Notes: a model not told the origin generated them from the sequence alone. A DNA stretch of 64,000 bases from Clostridia bacterium (GCA_017466445.1 JAFTUC010000018.1:1-64000); one strand, 5' to 3'. Counted from the stretch's first letter, positions 9,212-18,368 are shown. Numbers and translations: made by a program.

Positions 9212-10354
9212 ATGAAATCAAAAATCTTCAAGATAATTTCCGCATTTGTGCTTGCGGCTGCTATGATCGCCGCAGCTATCTCTTGCTCGGACAACAAGGT
9301 CTATAAGAAGACCTTTCCCTCAATATCCGAGATCGAATACGATCCCGACCTTTATATAAAGCTTCCCGTGCTTTCCGATATCACCGTATCGAAAAAAGAG
9401 GTCGATGAAAGGGTCGATTATGCCCTTATGAGCCTACTTTTGCAGGACGCGGAGTACACTCTTTATTCCGAGGCCGGAAGCGCAGAGGCATCTCTTTACG
9501 ACACCGTGAATATAAGCTTTGTAGGTGCTCCCGATGACGGAAAGACCGTTCTTGACGATAATACGCTCGAGATGCTCTGCAAGACTTCTGTAAATTTGGT
9601 CATCGGAGCGGGTGATATATATAAGCTCTTTTCGGATAAGATAATGGATTCACCGGATGACGCCGCAGACTTTGAGCGGGAGCTTATCGGTCTTTCGGTC
9701 GGAGATTCCAAGAATATAATACTTACTTTGCCCGGCGACTGTCAGATCTCCGCTTTGAGAGGGCTTAATGTCCGCTTCACGGTGAGCCTGAATACGGTGA
9801 ACCGACCCGATGCGGACGTGGGATCGCTTACCGACGACACGGTGCTTCAGAAGACCGGATATCCTACTGTAAACGAGTATAGAAATTATCTTGTCGAATA
9901 TTACCTCGGGGATCTCGCGTATAACGCGGTCGTTGAAAAATGTGAGATAATAGATGACTGCAAGGAGATATTCGACGTTTACGTTGATAAATATATACAC
10001 GAGCTCATACTTCAGTCATACGGCGATGAGCTTACCGAAAAGGAATACAATAAGGCATATGACGAGGTGATGAAATCCTCTAAGGACAAGGCGTATGCAT
10101 GGGCAACTCCCGTTTCGCGTGAAAGACTTATCCTGAACAGTCTTTTTGAGCTTTGCGAGATAAAGCTCAGCGATAAGCAGTATAAGACGCTTCTCGAGGC
10201 TGACTGGAATGAAAACAAGGAAAAATATAAGCAGACGGCAGGAGTTGAGAGCGCAAAGGAGCTTGAAGATTATTTCGGCAAGGATGAGCTTATGCTTGCA
10301 TACTGCTTCGACGAGCTTCTCAGAGTTCTCCCCGGAAAAATAACGGTCGCGTAA
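9212..10354 (+). CDS. Trigger-factor-like lipoprotein (PPIase-type fold)
   Basis: A 380-residue predicted lipoprotein: basic start, hydrophobic core and lipobox with Cys25 (AAISC). The mature part resembles trigger factor without its ribosome-binding domain: an FKBP-like domain (DTVNISFVGA ... ELIGLSVGDSKNI ... LNVRFTVSLNTV, about residues 85-200) then a helical region similar to the trigger factor C-terminal chaperone domain. It probably assists folding of exported proteins outside the membrane, as PrsA does; that role is inferred. The FKBP catalytic pocket looks poorly conserved, so chaperone activity is more likely than isomerase activity. Confidence 0.8.
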   Translation: MKSKIFKIISAFVLAAAMIAAAISCSDNKVYKKTFPSISEIEYDPDLYIKLPVLSDITVSKKEVDERVDYALMSLLLQDAEYTLYSEAGSAEASLYDTVNISFVGAPDDGKTVLDDNTLEMLCKTSVNLVIGAGDIYKLFSDKIMDSPDDAADFERELIGLSVGDSKNIILTLPGDCQISALRGLNVRFTVSLNTVNRPDADVGSLTDDTVLQKTGYPTVNEYRNYLVEYYLGDLAYNAVVEKCEIIDDCKEIFDVYVDKYIHELILQSYGDELTEKEYNKAYDEVMKSSKDKAYAWATPVSRERLILNSLFELCEIKLSDKQYKTLLEADWNENKEKYKQTAGVESAKELEDYFGKDELMLAYCFDELLRVLPGKITVA

Positions 10355-10368
10355 ATTTGTTTTTTTAC

Positions 10369-10397
10369 TTGACAAGCGCTGACTGCTGTGATATAAT
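10369..10397 (+). promoter_or_regulatory. Promoter of tRNA-Leu
   Basis: A perfect TTGACA, 17-base spacer, TATAAT with an extended TG, about 25 bases before the tRNA. Strong consensus is expected for a stable RNA. Confidence 0.92.
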
Positions 10398-10421
10398 ACT
10401 AAAGTCGGTCAGCCAAGTTAT

Positions 10422-10505
10422 GCCGGTGTGGCGAAATAGGCAGACGCAAGGGACTTAAAATCCCTCGGTGGCAACACCGTACCGGTTCGACCCCGGTCAC
10501 CGGCA
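10422..10505 (+). tRNA. tRNA-Leu (anticodon UAA)
   Basis: An 84-base class II tRNA. The acceptor arms GCCGGTG and CACCGGC pair. The anticodon stem GGGA/TCCC encloses loop CTTAAAA, giving anticodon TAA for leucine. A long variable arm (CGGTGGCAACACCG) and the T loop GGTTCGACCCC follow. Position 73 is A, and the CCA end is not encoded. Confidence 0.97.
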
Positions 10506-10521
10506 TCGACACTTAAATAAG

Positions 10522-10548
10522 AGCTGCGTTACGCAGCTTTTATTTTTT
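10522..10548 (+). terminator. Terminator of tRNA-Leu
   Basis: The stem AGCTGCGT / ACGCAGCT with a one-base centre is followed by a T-rich tail. Confidence 0.85.
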
Positions 10549-10586
10549 GATGTACGATGATTCCAAAGATGAAGGATGTGTAAAAT

Positions 10587-11978
10587 ATGGAGAAGACAGG
10601 GCAGGGTGGCGCAAAAACGCATGTCAGAGATTTTACAAGCGGAAATATAACCTCTCAGCTCGTTTTGTTTGCACTTCCGCTGTTTCTTTCAAATCTTCTT
10701 CAGGTCTTCTATAATATGGTCGATATGATCGTCGTCGGTCACGTTCTGGGAAAGGTCGGTACGTCTGCCGTTTCGGTCGGCGGAGATATAAGCGCGCTTA
10801 TGACCTTTATTGCAATGGGCTTTTCAGCGGCGGGTCAGGTCATAATAGCAAAATATATAGGCTCGCGTCAGCAGGATAAGATCGGAAAATTCGTCGGAAC
10901 CATGGGATCATTTCTTGTCGTTTGTGCGATCGTTGTCAGCATCCTTGGACTTGTTTTTCAGGATGCGCTCCTTTCTCTTATGAATACTCCGAGCGACGCT
11001 TACGCCGGAGCAAAGGGATATTCCACGGTTTGCATGCTCGGACTCGTCTTTATCTACGGATATAATATCGTTAGTGCTGTTCTCAGAGGAATGGGCGATT
11101 CAAAGCATCCTTTTATATTTATTGCGATAGCCGCTATCATAAACGTGATACTCGATATTCTGCTTGTCGCACTGCTTGGTATGGGAGCTGCCGGAGCGGC
11201 ACTTGCTACTGTGATAAGTCAGGCGATAAGCTTTCTGTCATGTACCTTTTTTCTTGCAAAAAGGAGAAAGGAATTCGGACTCGACATTCACGTAAAGGAT
11301 TTTTTAAGCTGGAACAGACCGATGCTTTCCGATCTTGTTAAGCTCGGAGTTCCGATGGCGATAAAGACTGCGTCGATACAGGTCTCCAAGCTATTCGTAA
11401 ACTCGTGGGTCAACTCCTACGGGACCGACGTTTCTGCATTTGCGGGAATAGCAAATAAGATCTCAAGCATAAGCAACCTTGTTTCTGCGGCGATGAATAC
11501 AGCCGGCTCTACCATGGTAGGGCAGAATATTGCCGCCGAAATGTACGGTAGAGTAAATAAGATACTTATAAGAATTGCCGTGATAACCCTGACTATGTCC
11601 TCGCTTATGTCACTTTTTGTGCTGATCTTTCCCGATCTGCTTTTCGGAATGTTCACGTCGGACACAGAGGTCTTACGGTACGCAAAAGCGTTTATCCCGA
11701 TAGCGATACTGCTTTTCTTCGGGAGCTCGCTTAGGGCAATAATGAACGCACTTATAAACGGAAGCGGAAATTACAGGATAAACTTTGCCACGGCGATACT
11801 TGACGGTATCGTTATGAGGATAGGACTTGCGCTCCTCTTCGGCGTAGCATTCAAAATGAAGCACTACGGCTTCTGGTTCGGAGATGCGCTTGCCGGATTT
11901 ACACCCTTCTGGATAGGACTCGTCTTCTATATAAGCGGAAGATGGAGATCAAATAATAATAAAAAAGACACGGTGTGA
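10587..11978 (+). CDS. MATE-family efflux transporter
   Basis: A 463-residue membrane protein with about twelve hydrophobic segments in two homologous halves. Hallmarks of the MatE/NorM-DinF family include LVLFALPLFLSNLLQVFYNMVDMIVVG near the start (shown in part: LPLFLSNLLQ) and AVLRGMGDSKHPF in the first half. It likely exports drugs or cationic metabolites using a Na+ or H+ gradient; the substrate cannot be told from sequence. The start follows AAGGATG by about ten bases. Single-gene unit. Confidence 0.9.
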   Translation: MEKTGQGGAKTHVRDFTSGNITSQLVLFALPLFLSNLLQVFYNMVDMIVVGHVLGKVGTSAVSVGGDISALMTFIAMGFSAAGQVIIAKYIGSRQQDKIGKFVGTMGSFLVVCAIVVSILGLVFQDALLSLMNTPSDAYAGAKGYSTVCMLGLVFIYGYNIVSAVLRGMGDSKHPFIFIAIAAIINVILDILLVALLGMGAAGAALATVISQAISFLSCTFFLAKRRKEFGLDIHVKDFLSWNRPMLSDLVKLGVPMAIKTASIQVSKLFVNSWVNSYGTDVSAFAGIANKISSISNLVSAAMNTAGSTMVGQNIAAEMYGRVNKILIRIAVITLTMSSLMSLFVLIFPDLLFGMFTSDTEVLRYAKAFIPIAILLFFGSSLRAIMNALINGSGNYRINFATAILDGIVMRIGLALLFGVAFKMKHYGFWFGDALAGFTPFWIGLVFYISGRWRSNNNKKDTV

Positions 11979-11994
11979 ACCGTGTCTTTTGTTC
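11963..11994. terminator. Bidirectional terminator between the MATE and M23 genes
   Basis: The stem AAAAGACACGG / CCGTGTCTTTT overlaps the MATE stop codon. It has A-runs on one side and T-runs on the other, so it can end both convergent genes. Confidence 0.85.
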
Positions 11995-12000
11995 TTAAAT

Positions 12001-13434
12001 TTACCACTTGGTGGCGGGATTTCCCTTCGGGAGGAAGTTTCTCGGATTTATCCTCGATTCGTCTCCGTTGCTTGCTACCTTTATGACCTCGAAATGGAGA
12101 TGTACTCCGTTTGCGCTTCCGGTCATGCCCTGACCGCCGAGCTTTTCACCCTGATATACTCTCTCCCCGACCGATACGACCGGCTTTGCGTACATATGAG
12201 CGTAAAGCGTTTTGTATCCGTTTTCGTGATCGATGATAACGCAGTATCCGTATCCACCGCTATGCCATCCCGCAAAGATGACCTTTCCGGGTGCTGCCGC
12301 TACGATCGCAGTGCGCTTTGACGTTGAGATATCGATTCCCTTGTGATTTGTAGACATTCCGTCAAACTCGGCTTCTCTCTTTCCGTACTCGGATGTGATC
12401 CATCCGACCGTAGGCCATATAAGATCTCCCTTTGACTTGAAGCTTGATGCGTGAGTTGATTTTGTTCCGTATACGGTGATCTCGTCGATCGCTGCCTTAG
12501 TGATCACTTCGGTCTCGTCGTGGCGCAGCGTTTTCACGAGCTCTCCACCTATGTAGATATCCTCGTATTCTACGGTGCATTGTCCGTCGGAACCCTTGAT
12601 ATGTATGAACTCCTCGTCGTCTCCGTAAACAAATCCGTAATAGGTGTCGGGACGGCGGATCTTCTGATATTTTATGACCTCACTCTCGGTTCTGCGTACG
12701 GTGGTCACCGTGACAACGGGAGTGACTCCACCCGGGATCGTGGTTCCGTTTGCGCTTGTGATCGCCTTGTCTATGCTCTCGATCATTCCTACAAGCTCTT
12801 CGTCATCCACTTTGTCGAGCGAGCCGCTTGCTGCCTTGTCAAGAACGTCGCTCACGCTCTGGGCGTTTTCGATAATGTCATCCTTGCGTGCGTAAGAGGG
12901 TGCCGCGTATACGTTTGCTCTGCCTGCTTGGAGCTCGGTGTTGCTTGAAAGATAGTTTACTATGTCGACCGTGATGTCCTCAAGCATACTCTCTGCACCC
13001 GAGGGACAGTAGCCGACTATTTCGCTTCCTACGTAGAAAGCGTAGCATTCATCGTATTTTGCGGTCGTCCTTTTGAGCAGTGTTTCGTATATCGCGTCCG
13101 CACTGAGTGAGGATGCTTCCTTTCGTACGGCTACGAGCTTTATGTCGAGATCGCTTCCTATAGTATAAGGATGACCGAGCTTCTCGGTCATAAGCGATTC
13201 AACGCTTCCTGAGGCAGTAAAGAAGAAATCAAGATCGCTCGTATCACCGCAGTTTTTACCGTCAATCCATATCTCGTAGAAGAGGGAAGGATCCTTCACA
13301 ACGGTCTCGCCGAGGTCTGTGCCACTCGGAGCTTTGGTGCTACTTCGGGATGCGCCGCAGCCGACGAGAGTGAAAACGAGAAGAATATTTATAGCTATGA
13401 GAGCTAAGATCGAGATCAGAAATCTTTTCGGCAT
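12001..13434 (-). CDS. Lipoprotein with G5-like and M23 (LytM) peptidase domains
   Basis: A 477-residue predicted lipoprotein (lipobox LVGC, Cys26). A middle region ending in GGELVKTLRHDETEVI resembles a G5 domain. The C-terminal 120 residues are an M23 zinc endopeptidase: NHKGIDIS (about residue 365), GGYGYCVIIDHENGYKTLYAHM and HLHFEV near residue 445 supply the metal ligands and catalytic His. It likely cleaves peptidoglycan cross-bridges or stem peptides outside the membrane, in growth or sporulation. The catalytic residues look complete, so it is probably an active enzyme. Confidence 0.9.
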   Translation of the reverse strand: MPKRFLISILALIAINILLVFTLVGCGASRSSTKAPSGTDLGETVVKDPSLFYEIWIDGKNCGDTSDLDFFFTASGSVESLMTEKLGHPYTIGSDLDIKLVAVRKEASSLSADAIYETLLKRTTAKYDECYAFYVGSEIVGYCPSGAESMLEDITVDIVNYLSSNTELQAGRANVYAAPSYARKDDIIENAQSVSDVLDKAASGSLDKVDDEELVGMIESIDKAITSANGTTIPGGVTPVVTVTTVRRTESEVIKYQKIRRPDTYYGFVYGDDEEFIHIKGSDGQCTVEYEDIYIGGELVKTLRHDETEVITKAAIDEITVYGTKSTHASSFKSKGDLIWPTVGWITSEYGKREAEFDGMSTNHKGIDISTSKRTAIVAAAPGKVIFAGWHSGGYGYCVIIDHENGYKTLYAHMYAKPVVSVGERVYQGEKLGGQGMTGSANGVHLHFEVIKVASNGDESRINPRNFLPKGNPATKW

Positions 13435-13490
13435 AAGTGCACCTCCTTGCAGTAATTATATCCGACCGTTAAAAGCCAACATACCTTGTA

Positions 13491-13519
13491 ATTATAACAC
13501 CTCATATTTGATTTGTCAA
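13491..13519 (-). promoter_or_regulatory. Promoter of the M23 lipoprotein gene
   Basis: On the minus strand: TTGACA, 17 bases, TATAAT, roughly 55 bases before the start codon. Confidence 0.82.
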
Positions 13520-13668
13520 GAGTTTTTTAAACTTTTTGATCGTATGGTAAGAAAATTACGCATTTTTTGTCCTTTTTTCTGCGGTTTTTTCGAAATTGTA
13601 AACTTATAATGAACCCGTTTTTTCTTTAGTTTCCGCTTGATACGGTGCCGAAAAATATAATGCGGTAC

Positions 13669-13697
13669 TTGAAAAAAGGATGTTTGTGTGTTATTAT
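13669..13697 (+). promoter_or_regulatory. Promoter of tadA
   Basis: TTGAAA, 17 bases and TATTAT with an extended TG, about 45 bases upstream of the ATG. The rest of the 13520-13668 interval is T-rich with nothing else recognised. Confidence 0.65.
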
Positions 13698-13741
13698 GTA
13701 GAGGACCGTGTGATGCGGAGCTCTTAAAATGGGAGGACGAT

Positions 13742-14275
13742 ATGCAGGATAATGAAAAAACGCGCCCCGATGCGCTCGTAGATGATACTCATATCCATTT
13801 TATGAAAAAAGCGCTGGAATATGCCTGTCTCGCGACCGAAAGTGAGGACGTTCCGGTCGGCGCCGTGGTCGTATGCGACGGTGAGATAGTTTCGTATGGG
13901 TATAACAGACGCGAGGGAGATAAAAATGCGATCTCGCACGCCGAAATAGAGGCAATAGATAAGGCGTGCAAAAGGCTGGGAGGATGGCATCTTCACAGAT
14001 GCGATCTTTACGTTACGCTCGAGCCCTGCCCGATGTGCGCGGGCGCGATAATAAATTCTCGGATCAAAAATGTCTATTACGGAGCGAGCGACAGTAAAGC
14101 GGGAGCATTCGGCGGACTTTTTGATATGAACGCATTTGCTCTCAATCACCATCCGACGGTTGTCGGCGGAATCTGCGAGGAGGAATGCTCGTCGCTTCTC
14201 AGCGAGTTTTTTGCCGAGCTTCGGATAAAACGTAAGCATAGCGGAGAAGAGCGCAAAAAATGGAAGAAGAACTAA
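13742..14275 (+). CDS. tadA: tRNA-specific adenosine-34 deaminase
   Basis: Deaminates adenosine to inosine at the wobble position of tRNA-Arg(ACG). The zinc-dependent cytidine-deaminase fold is shown by HAE (His near 66, catalytic Glu) and PCPMCAGA (the two Cys ligands, about 95-99). Length is 177 residues from the chosen ATG, which follows GGGAGGA by five bases; a longer in-frame extension upstream has no Shine-Dalgarno sequence. The C-terminus is basic, as usual for RNA binding. Confidence 0.94.
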   Translation: MQDNEKTRPDALVDDTHIHFMKKALEYACLATESEDVPVGAVVVCDGEIVSYGYNRREGDKNAISHAEIEAIDKACKRLGGWHLHRCDLYVTLEPCPMCAGAIINSRIKNVYYGASDSKAGAFGGLFDMNAFALNHHPTVVGGICEEECSSLLSEFFAELRIKRKHSGEERKKWKKN

Positions 14276-14304
14276 AAAACGGTTCCGTCGTGTGGAACCG
14301 TTTT
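14276..14304. terminator. Bidirectional terminator between tadA and dapB
   Basis: The stem AAAACGGTTCC / GGAACCGTTTT with a 7-base loop separates two convergent genes. Confidence 0.88.
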
Positions 14305-14309
14305 GATTA

Positions 14310-15071
14310 TCAGGTTATGTTCGCTATAAGATCGGACATCGAATACATTCCGGCGGGCATTCCCACCATGAATTCGGCGGCGCGGACGGCACCGAGTGCA
14401 AATACCGATCTTGAGAATGCCGAATGCGAGATCGTTACCGATTCATTCTGACCTCCGAAAAGAACCGAATGCTCGCCAACTATACCGCCTGCGCGAACTG
14501 CGTGGATGCCGATCTCGTTTTTCGGGCGCTTCTCACGGCGCTCTGTGCGGTCATATACGTATTCGGGCTTTGCTTCAAGCGCTTCGGATATCGCATCTGC
14601 AATCATAAGAGCGGTCCCGCTCGGAGCGTCAAGCTTTTTGTTGTGATGCGCCTCGATTATCTCTATATCAAAATCGTCGCCCAGCATAGCGCACGCCTTT
14701 TTGGAAAGCTCGATAAGAAGGTTTATTCCGATCGACATGTTTCTCGAGAAGAATACGGGAATGCTTTTTGCGTACTCATGCATGAGAGCTGTCTCCTCAG
14801 GCGTGTGACCTGTGGTGGATACGACTATCGGAAGATGCCTTACCTTTGCGTATTCAAGATATTCGGGGAGTGCCGCGTGGAAGGAAAAATCCACGATAAC
14901 GTCGGCACTTTCGCTTACCTCGGAGATCTTCGAATACACGGGATAGTCGCTTCTTCTTACGGTGTTGACGTCAACGCCCGCGACGATCCTGAAGCCTTCC
15001 TTTTCCTTTATTATCTCTTCTACGGCTTGTCCCATTCTGCCGTTTATTCCGCAAAAAATTATATCCGTCAT
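14310..15071 (-). CDS. dapB: 4-hydroxy-tetrahydrodipicolinate reductase
   Basis: Reduces the DapA product to tetrahydrodipicolinate for lysine and meso-diaminopimelate synthesis; dipicolinate for spores branches from the same pathway. Rossmann motif GINGRMGQ at the N-terminus, the conserved STTGHT segment, and the catalytic block EAHHNKKLDAPSGTA near residue 148 are present. Length 253 is normal. It lies downstream of dapA on the same strand with a hairpin in the 75-base gap. Confidence 0.95.
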   Translation of the reverse strand: MTDIIFCGINGRMGQAVEEIIKEKEGFRIVAGVDVNTVRRSDYPVYSKISEVSESADVIVDFSFHAALPEYLEYAKVRHLPIVVSTTGHTPEETALMHEYAKSIPVFFSRNMSIGINLLIELSKKACAMLGDDFDIEIIEAHHNKKLDAPSGTALMIADAISEALEAKPEYVYDRTERREKRPKNEIGIHAVRAGGIVGEHSVLFGGQNESVTISHSAFSRSVFALGAVRAAEFMVGMPAGMYSMSDLIANIT

Positions 15072-15108
15072 TTTGATACTTATCTCCCTTGATTTATAAA
15101 TAATTTAT

Positions 15109-15139
15109 CAGCCTCGGATACTGACGTTCACCGAGGCTG
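15109..15139 (-). terminator. Hairpin in the dapA-dapB gap
   Basis: The stem CAGCCTCGG / CCGAGGCTG has a 13-base loop. The following minus-strand bases are only AT-rich, not a T-run. It may be a leaky terminator or an RNA-stability element between the two genes. Confidence 0.45.
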
Positions 15140-15146
15140 TTTGGTT

Positions 15147-16034
15147 TTACTTTTTGAGTCCGAGATCCTTCATTATCTTTACAAGCTTCTCTCTGTTCTG
15201 AGGCTCTACCTCGGAAAGAGGAAGACGAAGCTCTCCCGAGCAGAATCCGAGCTCCTCCATTACCGCCTTGATCGGTACGGGATTGACCTCGCAGAAGAGA
15301 GCTCTTGCAAAGGAATGGAGCTTCAACTGAAGCGCTGCGCTTTCCTTGACCTTGCCCTCAAAGTAGAGACGGCAGATATCGTGTGTCTCCTTGGGCATTG
15401 CGTTTGCCATTACCGAGATAACGCCCTTACCTCCGAGAGAAAGCATGGGAACGATCTGATCGTCGTCGCCGCTGTAGATGTCGAATACGTCACCGAACTC
15501 GTGGAAGAGGTCTACGATCTGCGAGAAATTGCCCGATGCTTCCTTGACTCCGACGATGTTGGGATGCTTTGCGAGCTCTCTGTATACGGGAGCGGTTATA
15601 TTGCATCCGGTACGTCCGGGAACGTTGTAAACTATGATAGGGCAGTCTACCGCATCTGCGATCATATTGTAGTGCTTGATGAGACCGGTGTTGGTCGCCT
15701 TGTTATAATAAGGAGTAACGGTGAGAAGACCGTCTGCACCCTCCTGCCAAGCGAATTTGGAAAGCTGTACGGCATAGTTTGTGTCATTGCTTCCCGTGCC
15801 CGCGATAACGGGAACGCGTCCGTTTACCTTTTCAAGAGTGAAGGCGAGACACTTTCTGTGCTCCTCATCCGAAAGGGTAGCGCACTCACCCGTGGTGCCG
15901 CAGATGATGATGGCGTCGGTGCCGTTTACTATCTGATATTCTATAATGTTACCGAGAGCGTCGTAATCGACCTCGTAATCCTTGAAGGGTGTGACGATCG
16001 CAACTCCCGATCCGGTAAAAAGAGTCTTTTTCAT
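15147..16034 (-). CDS. dapA: 4-hydroxy-tetrahydrodipicolinate synthase
   Basis: Condenses pyruvate and aspartate semialdehyde. A TIM-barrel Schiff-base aldolase with the GTTGE motif, catalytic Tyr in VYNVPGRTG and Schiff-base Lys in GVKEASGNF (about residue 163). I start at ATG 16034 (295 residues, the usual family length); the open frame continues upstream, but those residues do not resemble the family. Transcribed from a strong promoter at 16195-16223, giving a leader of about 150 bases; see the overlapping-leader finding. Confidence 0.95.
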   Translation of the reverse strand: MKKTLFTGSGVAIVTPFKDYEVDYDALGNIIEYQIVNGTDAIIICGTTGECATLSDEEHRKCLAFTLEKVNGRVPVIAGTGSNDTNYAVQLSKFAWQEGADGLLTVTPYYNKATNTGLIKHYNMIADAVDCPIIVYNVPGRTGCNITAPVYRELAKHPNIVGVKEASGNFSQIVDLFHEFGDVFDIYSGDDDQIVPMLSLGGKGVISVMANAMPKETHDICRLYFEGKVKESAALQLKLHSFARALFCEVNPVPIKAVMEELGFCSGELRLPLSEVEPQNREKLVKIMKDLGLKK

Positions 16035-16102
16035 TGCTTTGAAGGTTCCTTTCAGATATTGCCGATTAATTGGCAGAGATTTTAAAAAAATATAAAATTG
16101 GG

Positions 16103-16131
16103 TTGAAAAAATCGCATCATTGTTGTATAAT
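16103..16131 (+). promoter_or_regulatory. Rightward promoter, probably for queA
   Basis: TTGAAA, 17 bases, TATAAT with an extended TG. It gives a leader of about 150 bases before queA. It lies inside the dapA leader, so the 5' ends of the two transcripts would be complementary for about 50 bases (16138-16188). Confidence 0.65.
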
Positions 16132-16194
16132 GATAGGGTCGGAGGATCGGACTGTACCCGATTTCGGCCCGACAATGCAAAATTCGCTTTATAT

Positions 16195-16223
16195 ATAATA
16201 TCACAAACATTTTTTTATGTCAA
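16195..16223 (-). promoter_or_regulatory. Leftward promoter of dapA
   Basis: On the minus strand: TTGACA, 17 bases, TATTAT with an extended TG. The leader contains a GTCGG...CCGAC hairpin and then ATCATT...AATGAT followed by a T-run, which could act as a weak attenuator. No lysine riboswitch is recognisable. Confidence 0.72.
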
Positions 16224-16290
16224 GAGACTTTGACATTATTTTATGCAAACTCCCGTTTTTTTTGACATAAATACTTTGAAAGGAAGCGCT

Positions 16291-17352
16291 ATGATATCAA
16301 ACATAAAAGCTCCCACCGAGCTAAGCGTCCACGATTTTTATTACGATCTTCCCGAGGAACGTATAGCTCAGGAGCCGATAGAGCCGAGAGACGCGTCCCG
16401 CCTCATGGTAATCGACCGCGCGAGCGGAAGGATATGCGACAGACATTTTTATAACGTAATAGACTATCTTAACGAGGGAGACGTTCTCGTTATAAACGAC
16501 TCGCGAGTTATCCCCGCACGTATATTCGGTGAAAAGGAGGGAAGCGGAGCTCCTATTGAGGTGGTACTTTTAAGAAGGCGCGAGACCGATCTTTGGGAGG
16601 TGCTCACAAGACCGGGTAAAAAGACGAAGGTCGGTACTACCATTATATTCGGAGATATACTTTCTGCTCATGTTGAGGATATCACCGAGGGCGGCAACCG
16701 TCTTCTTCGCTTTGAGTACGATAAAACCAAGGAGGATTTCTTCTCGGTGATAGACAAGGTGGGAATGATGCCTCTTCCTCCGTATATAAAGAAGCCGCTT
16801 GCCGATAACGAAAGGTATCAGACTGTTTACGCAAACGAGCGCGGAAGCGCCGCGGCACCGACGGCGGGACTTCATTTTACCCCCGAGCTTCTCGAGAAAA
16901 TAAAGGCAAAGGGCGTAAAGATCGCTCCCGTAATGCTTCACGTCGGACTCGGAACCTTCCGCCCTGTCAAGGTCGATAAGATAGCCGACCATATTATGCA
17001 CAGTGAGTATATAAGCGTGTCGAAGGAAAGCGCGGATATCATAAACGGGGCAAGAAAAAACGGAGGACGCATCGTTGCCGTCGGAACGACATCCTGCCGT
17101 ACGCTCGAGAGCGCGTCGGACGAAAACGGAATAGTTCATCCGGTATGTGACGATACGAAGATATTTATCTATCCCGGATATAAATTCAAGGCAACCGATG
17201 CCCTGATAACGAATTTCCATCTGCCCGAAAGCACTCTGATAATGCTCGTTTCGGCGCTCGCGTCAAGAGAGCTTATCATGGATGCATATAAGAGCGCGGT
17301 CGAAAAGGAGTACCGCTTCTTCTCCTTCGGAGATGCGATGCTCATTCTTTGA
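16291..17352 (+). CDS. queA: tRNA preQ1(34) S-adenosylmethionine ribosyltransferase-isomerase
   Basis: Transfers and isomerises the ribosyl group of SAM onto preQ1 in tRNA, forming epoxyqueuosine. The family start DFYYDLPEERIAQ-P-RD-SRLMV, RVIPARI, the GLHFT segment and HVGLGTFRPV are all present. 353 residues from ATG 16291, which has AAAGGAAG five bases before it. Its partner tgt is about 14 kb away in the same block. miaA follows after 23 bases, so two tRNA-modification genes are co-transcribed. Confidence 0.95.
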   Translation: MISNIKAPTELSVHDFYYDLPEERIAQEPIEPRDASRLMVIDRASGRICDRHFYNVIDYLNEGDVLVINDSRVIPARIFGEKEGSGAPIEVVLLRRRETDLWEVLTRPGKKTKVGTTIIFGDILSAHVEDITEGGNRLLRFEYDKTKEDFFSVIDKVGMMPLPPYIKKPLADNERYQTVYANERGSAAAPTAGLHFTPELLEKIKAKGVKIAPVMLHVGLGTFRPVKVDKIADHIMHSEYISVSKESADIINGARKNGGRIVAVGTTSCRTLESASDENGIVHPVCDDTKIFIYPGYKFKATDALITNFHLPESTLIMLVSALASRELIMDAYKSAVEKEYRFFSFGDAMLIL

Positions 17353-17375
17353 TATGGATTTAAGGAGATACACGT

Positions 17376-18287
17376 TTGAAAAAAAGAGTACTTGCAATAA
17401 GCGGACCTACCGCGGTAGGTAAGACCGAGCTTGCAATTTGTGTCGCAAGAGAGCTTGACGGCGAGATAATCTCCTGTGACTCAATGCAGATATATAAGGG
17501 TATGGATATCGGCACGGCGAAGCCGACCCGTGAAGAGCTTGCAAGGGTCAGGCATCACATGATAGATATAGTTCCTCCGAGCGTCGATTTTTCCTGCTCC
17601 GACTATAAGGAGATGGCTACAGAGGTGCTTGAGGATGTCCTTTCAAGAGGAAAGCTTCCGATATTTTGCGGAGGTACCGGACTTTATCTCGAAAGCGTGC
17701 TTTATAACGGAGAGCTTTCGGACGCTCCTGCCGATAAGAGCGTGCGAGAGCGCCTTATGGCAGAGGATCCCCAAAAAAGCTGGGAAAGACTCGTTTTGGT
17801 AGATCCCGAGGCAGCGGCGAAAACGCATATCAATAACCGCGTAAGAGTTACGAGAGCGCTCGAGATATACGAGCTTACCGGTGTTACGAAGACAGAGTGG
17901 GACAGACGCTCCAAAATGCAGGAGAGCCCGTACGATACGAGGCTTGCCGTCCTTTTCTGCTCGGATAGAGAGCGTCTCTACGATCGGATAAATAAAAGGG
18001 TCGATCTGATGATCGAGGCGGGACTTGAGGCCGAGGTCAGAGCGCTTGACGGCTCGATGGGAAGGACCGCCGCGGCGGCTATCGGGTATAAGGAAATGAT
18101 CGAATATATAAACGGAGCATGCGAGCTTTCCGAGGCGATCGAGCGTATTAAGCAGGCGAGCCGAAACTACGCGAAGAGGCAGGATACCTGGTGGAGACGC
18201 AATAAAAACGCACGTCTTATCGATACGTGTGACGAAAACTTTAAAAATATTGTAAATTTTGTAATTTCTTTTGCGAAAAACGATTGA
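17376..18287 (+). CDS. miaA: tRNA dimethylallyltransferase
   Basis: Adds a dimethylallyl group to N6 of A37 in tRNAs that read UNN codons. P-loop GPTAVGKT at residues 10-17, the SCDSMQIYKGMDIGTAKPT substrate loop in part (DSMQIYKGMDIGTAKPT) and DIVPPS are family marks. Initiates at TTG 17376, seven bases after AAGGAGA; there is no ATG alternative near the P-loop. 303 residues. Confidence 0.94.
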   Translation: MKKRVLAISGPTAVGKTELAICVARELDGEIISCDSMQIYKGMDIGTAKPTREELARVRHHMIDIVPPSVDFSCSDYKEMATEVLEDVLSRGKLPIFCGGTGLYLESVLYNGELSDAPADKSVRERLMAEDPQKSWERLVLVDPEAAAKTHINNRVRVTRALEIYELTGVTKTEWDRRSKMQESPYDTRLAVLFCSDRERLYDRINKRVDLMIEAGLEAEVRALDGSMGRTAAAAIGYKEMIEYINGACELSEAIERIKQASRNYAKRQDTWWRRNKNARLIDTCDENFKNIVNFVISFAKND

Positions 18288-18312
18288 TATATTACAAAAT
18301 GTATGATATAAT
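18284..18312 (+). promoter_or_regulatory. Promoter of the division-cluster unit
   Basis: TTGATA, 17 bases, TATAAT with an extended TG, overlapping the end of miaA. It would drive the HlyD-like gene and probably the following ylmE-sepF-yggT-ylmH genes. Confidence 0.78.
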
Positions 18313-18368
18313 ATCAAAATAATCGGGCTGTGTGCTTTGGCGCGAGCCTTTTTGAGTGAGTGGTGCGT

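Noticed and set aside
16035..16188. Lysine riboswitch upstream of dapA
   Set aside because: The leader is about 150 bases with only two short hairpins; none of the conserved lysine riboswitch core was recognised.
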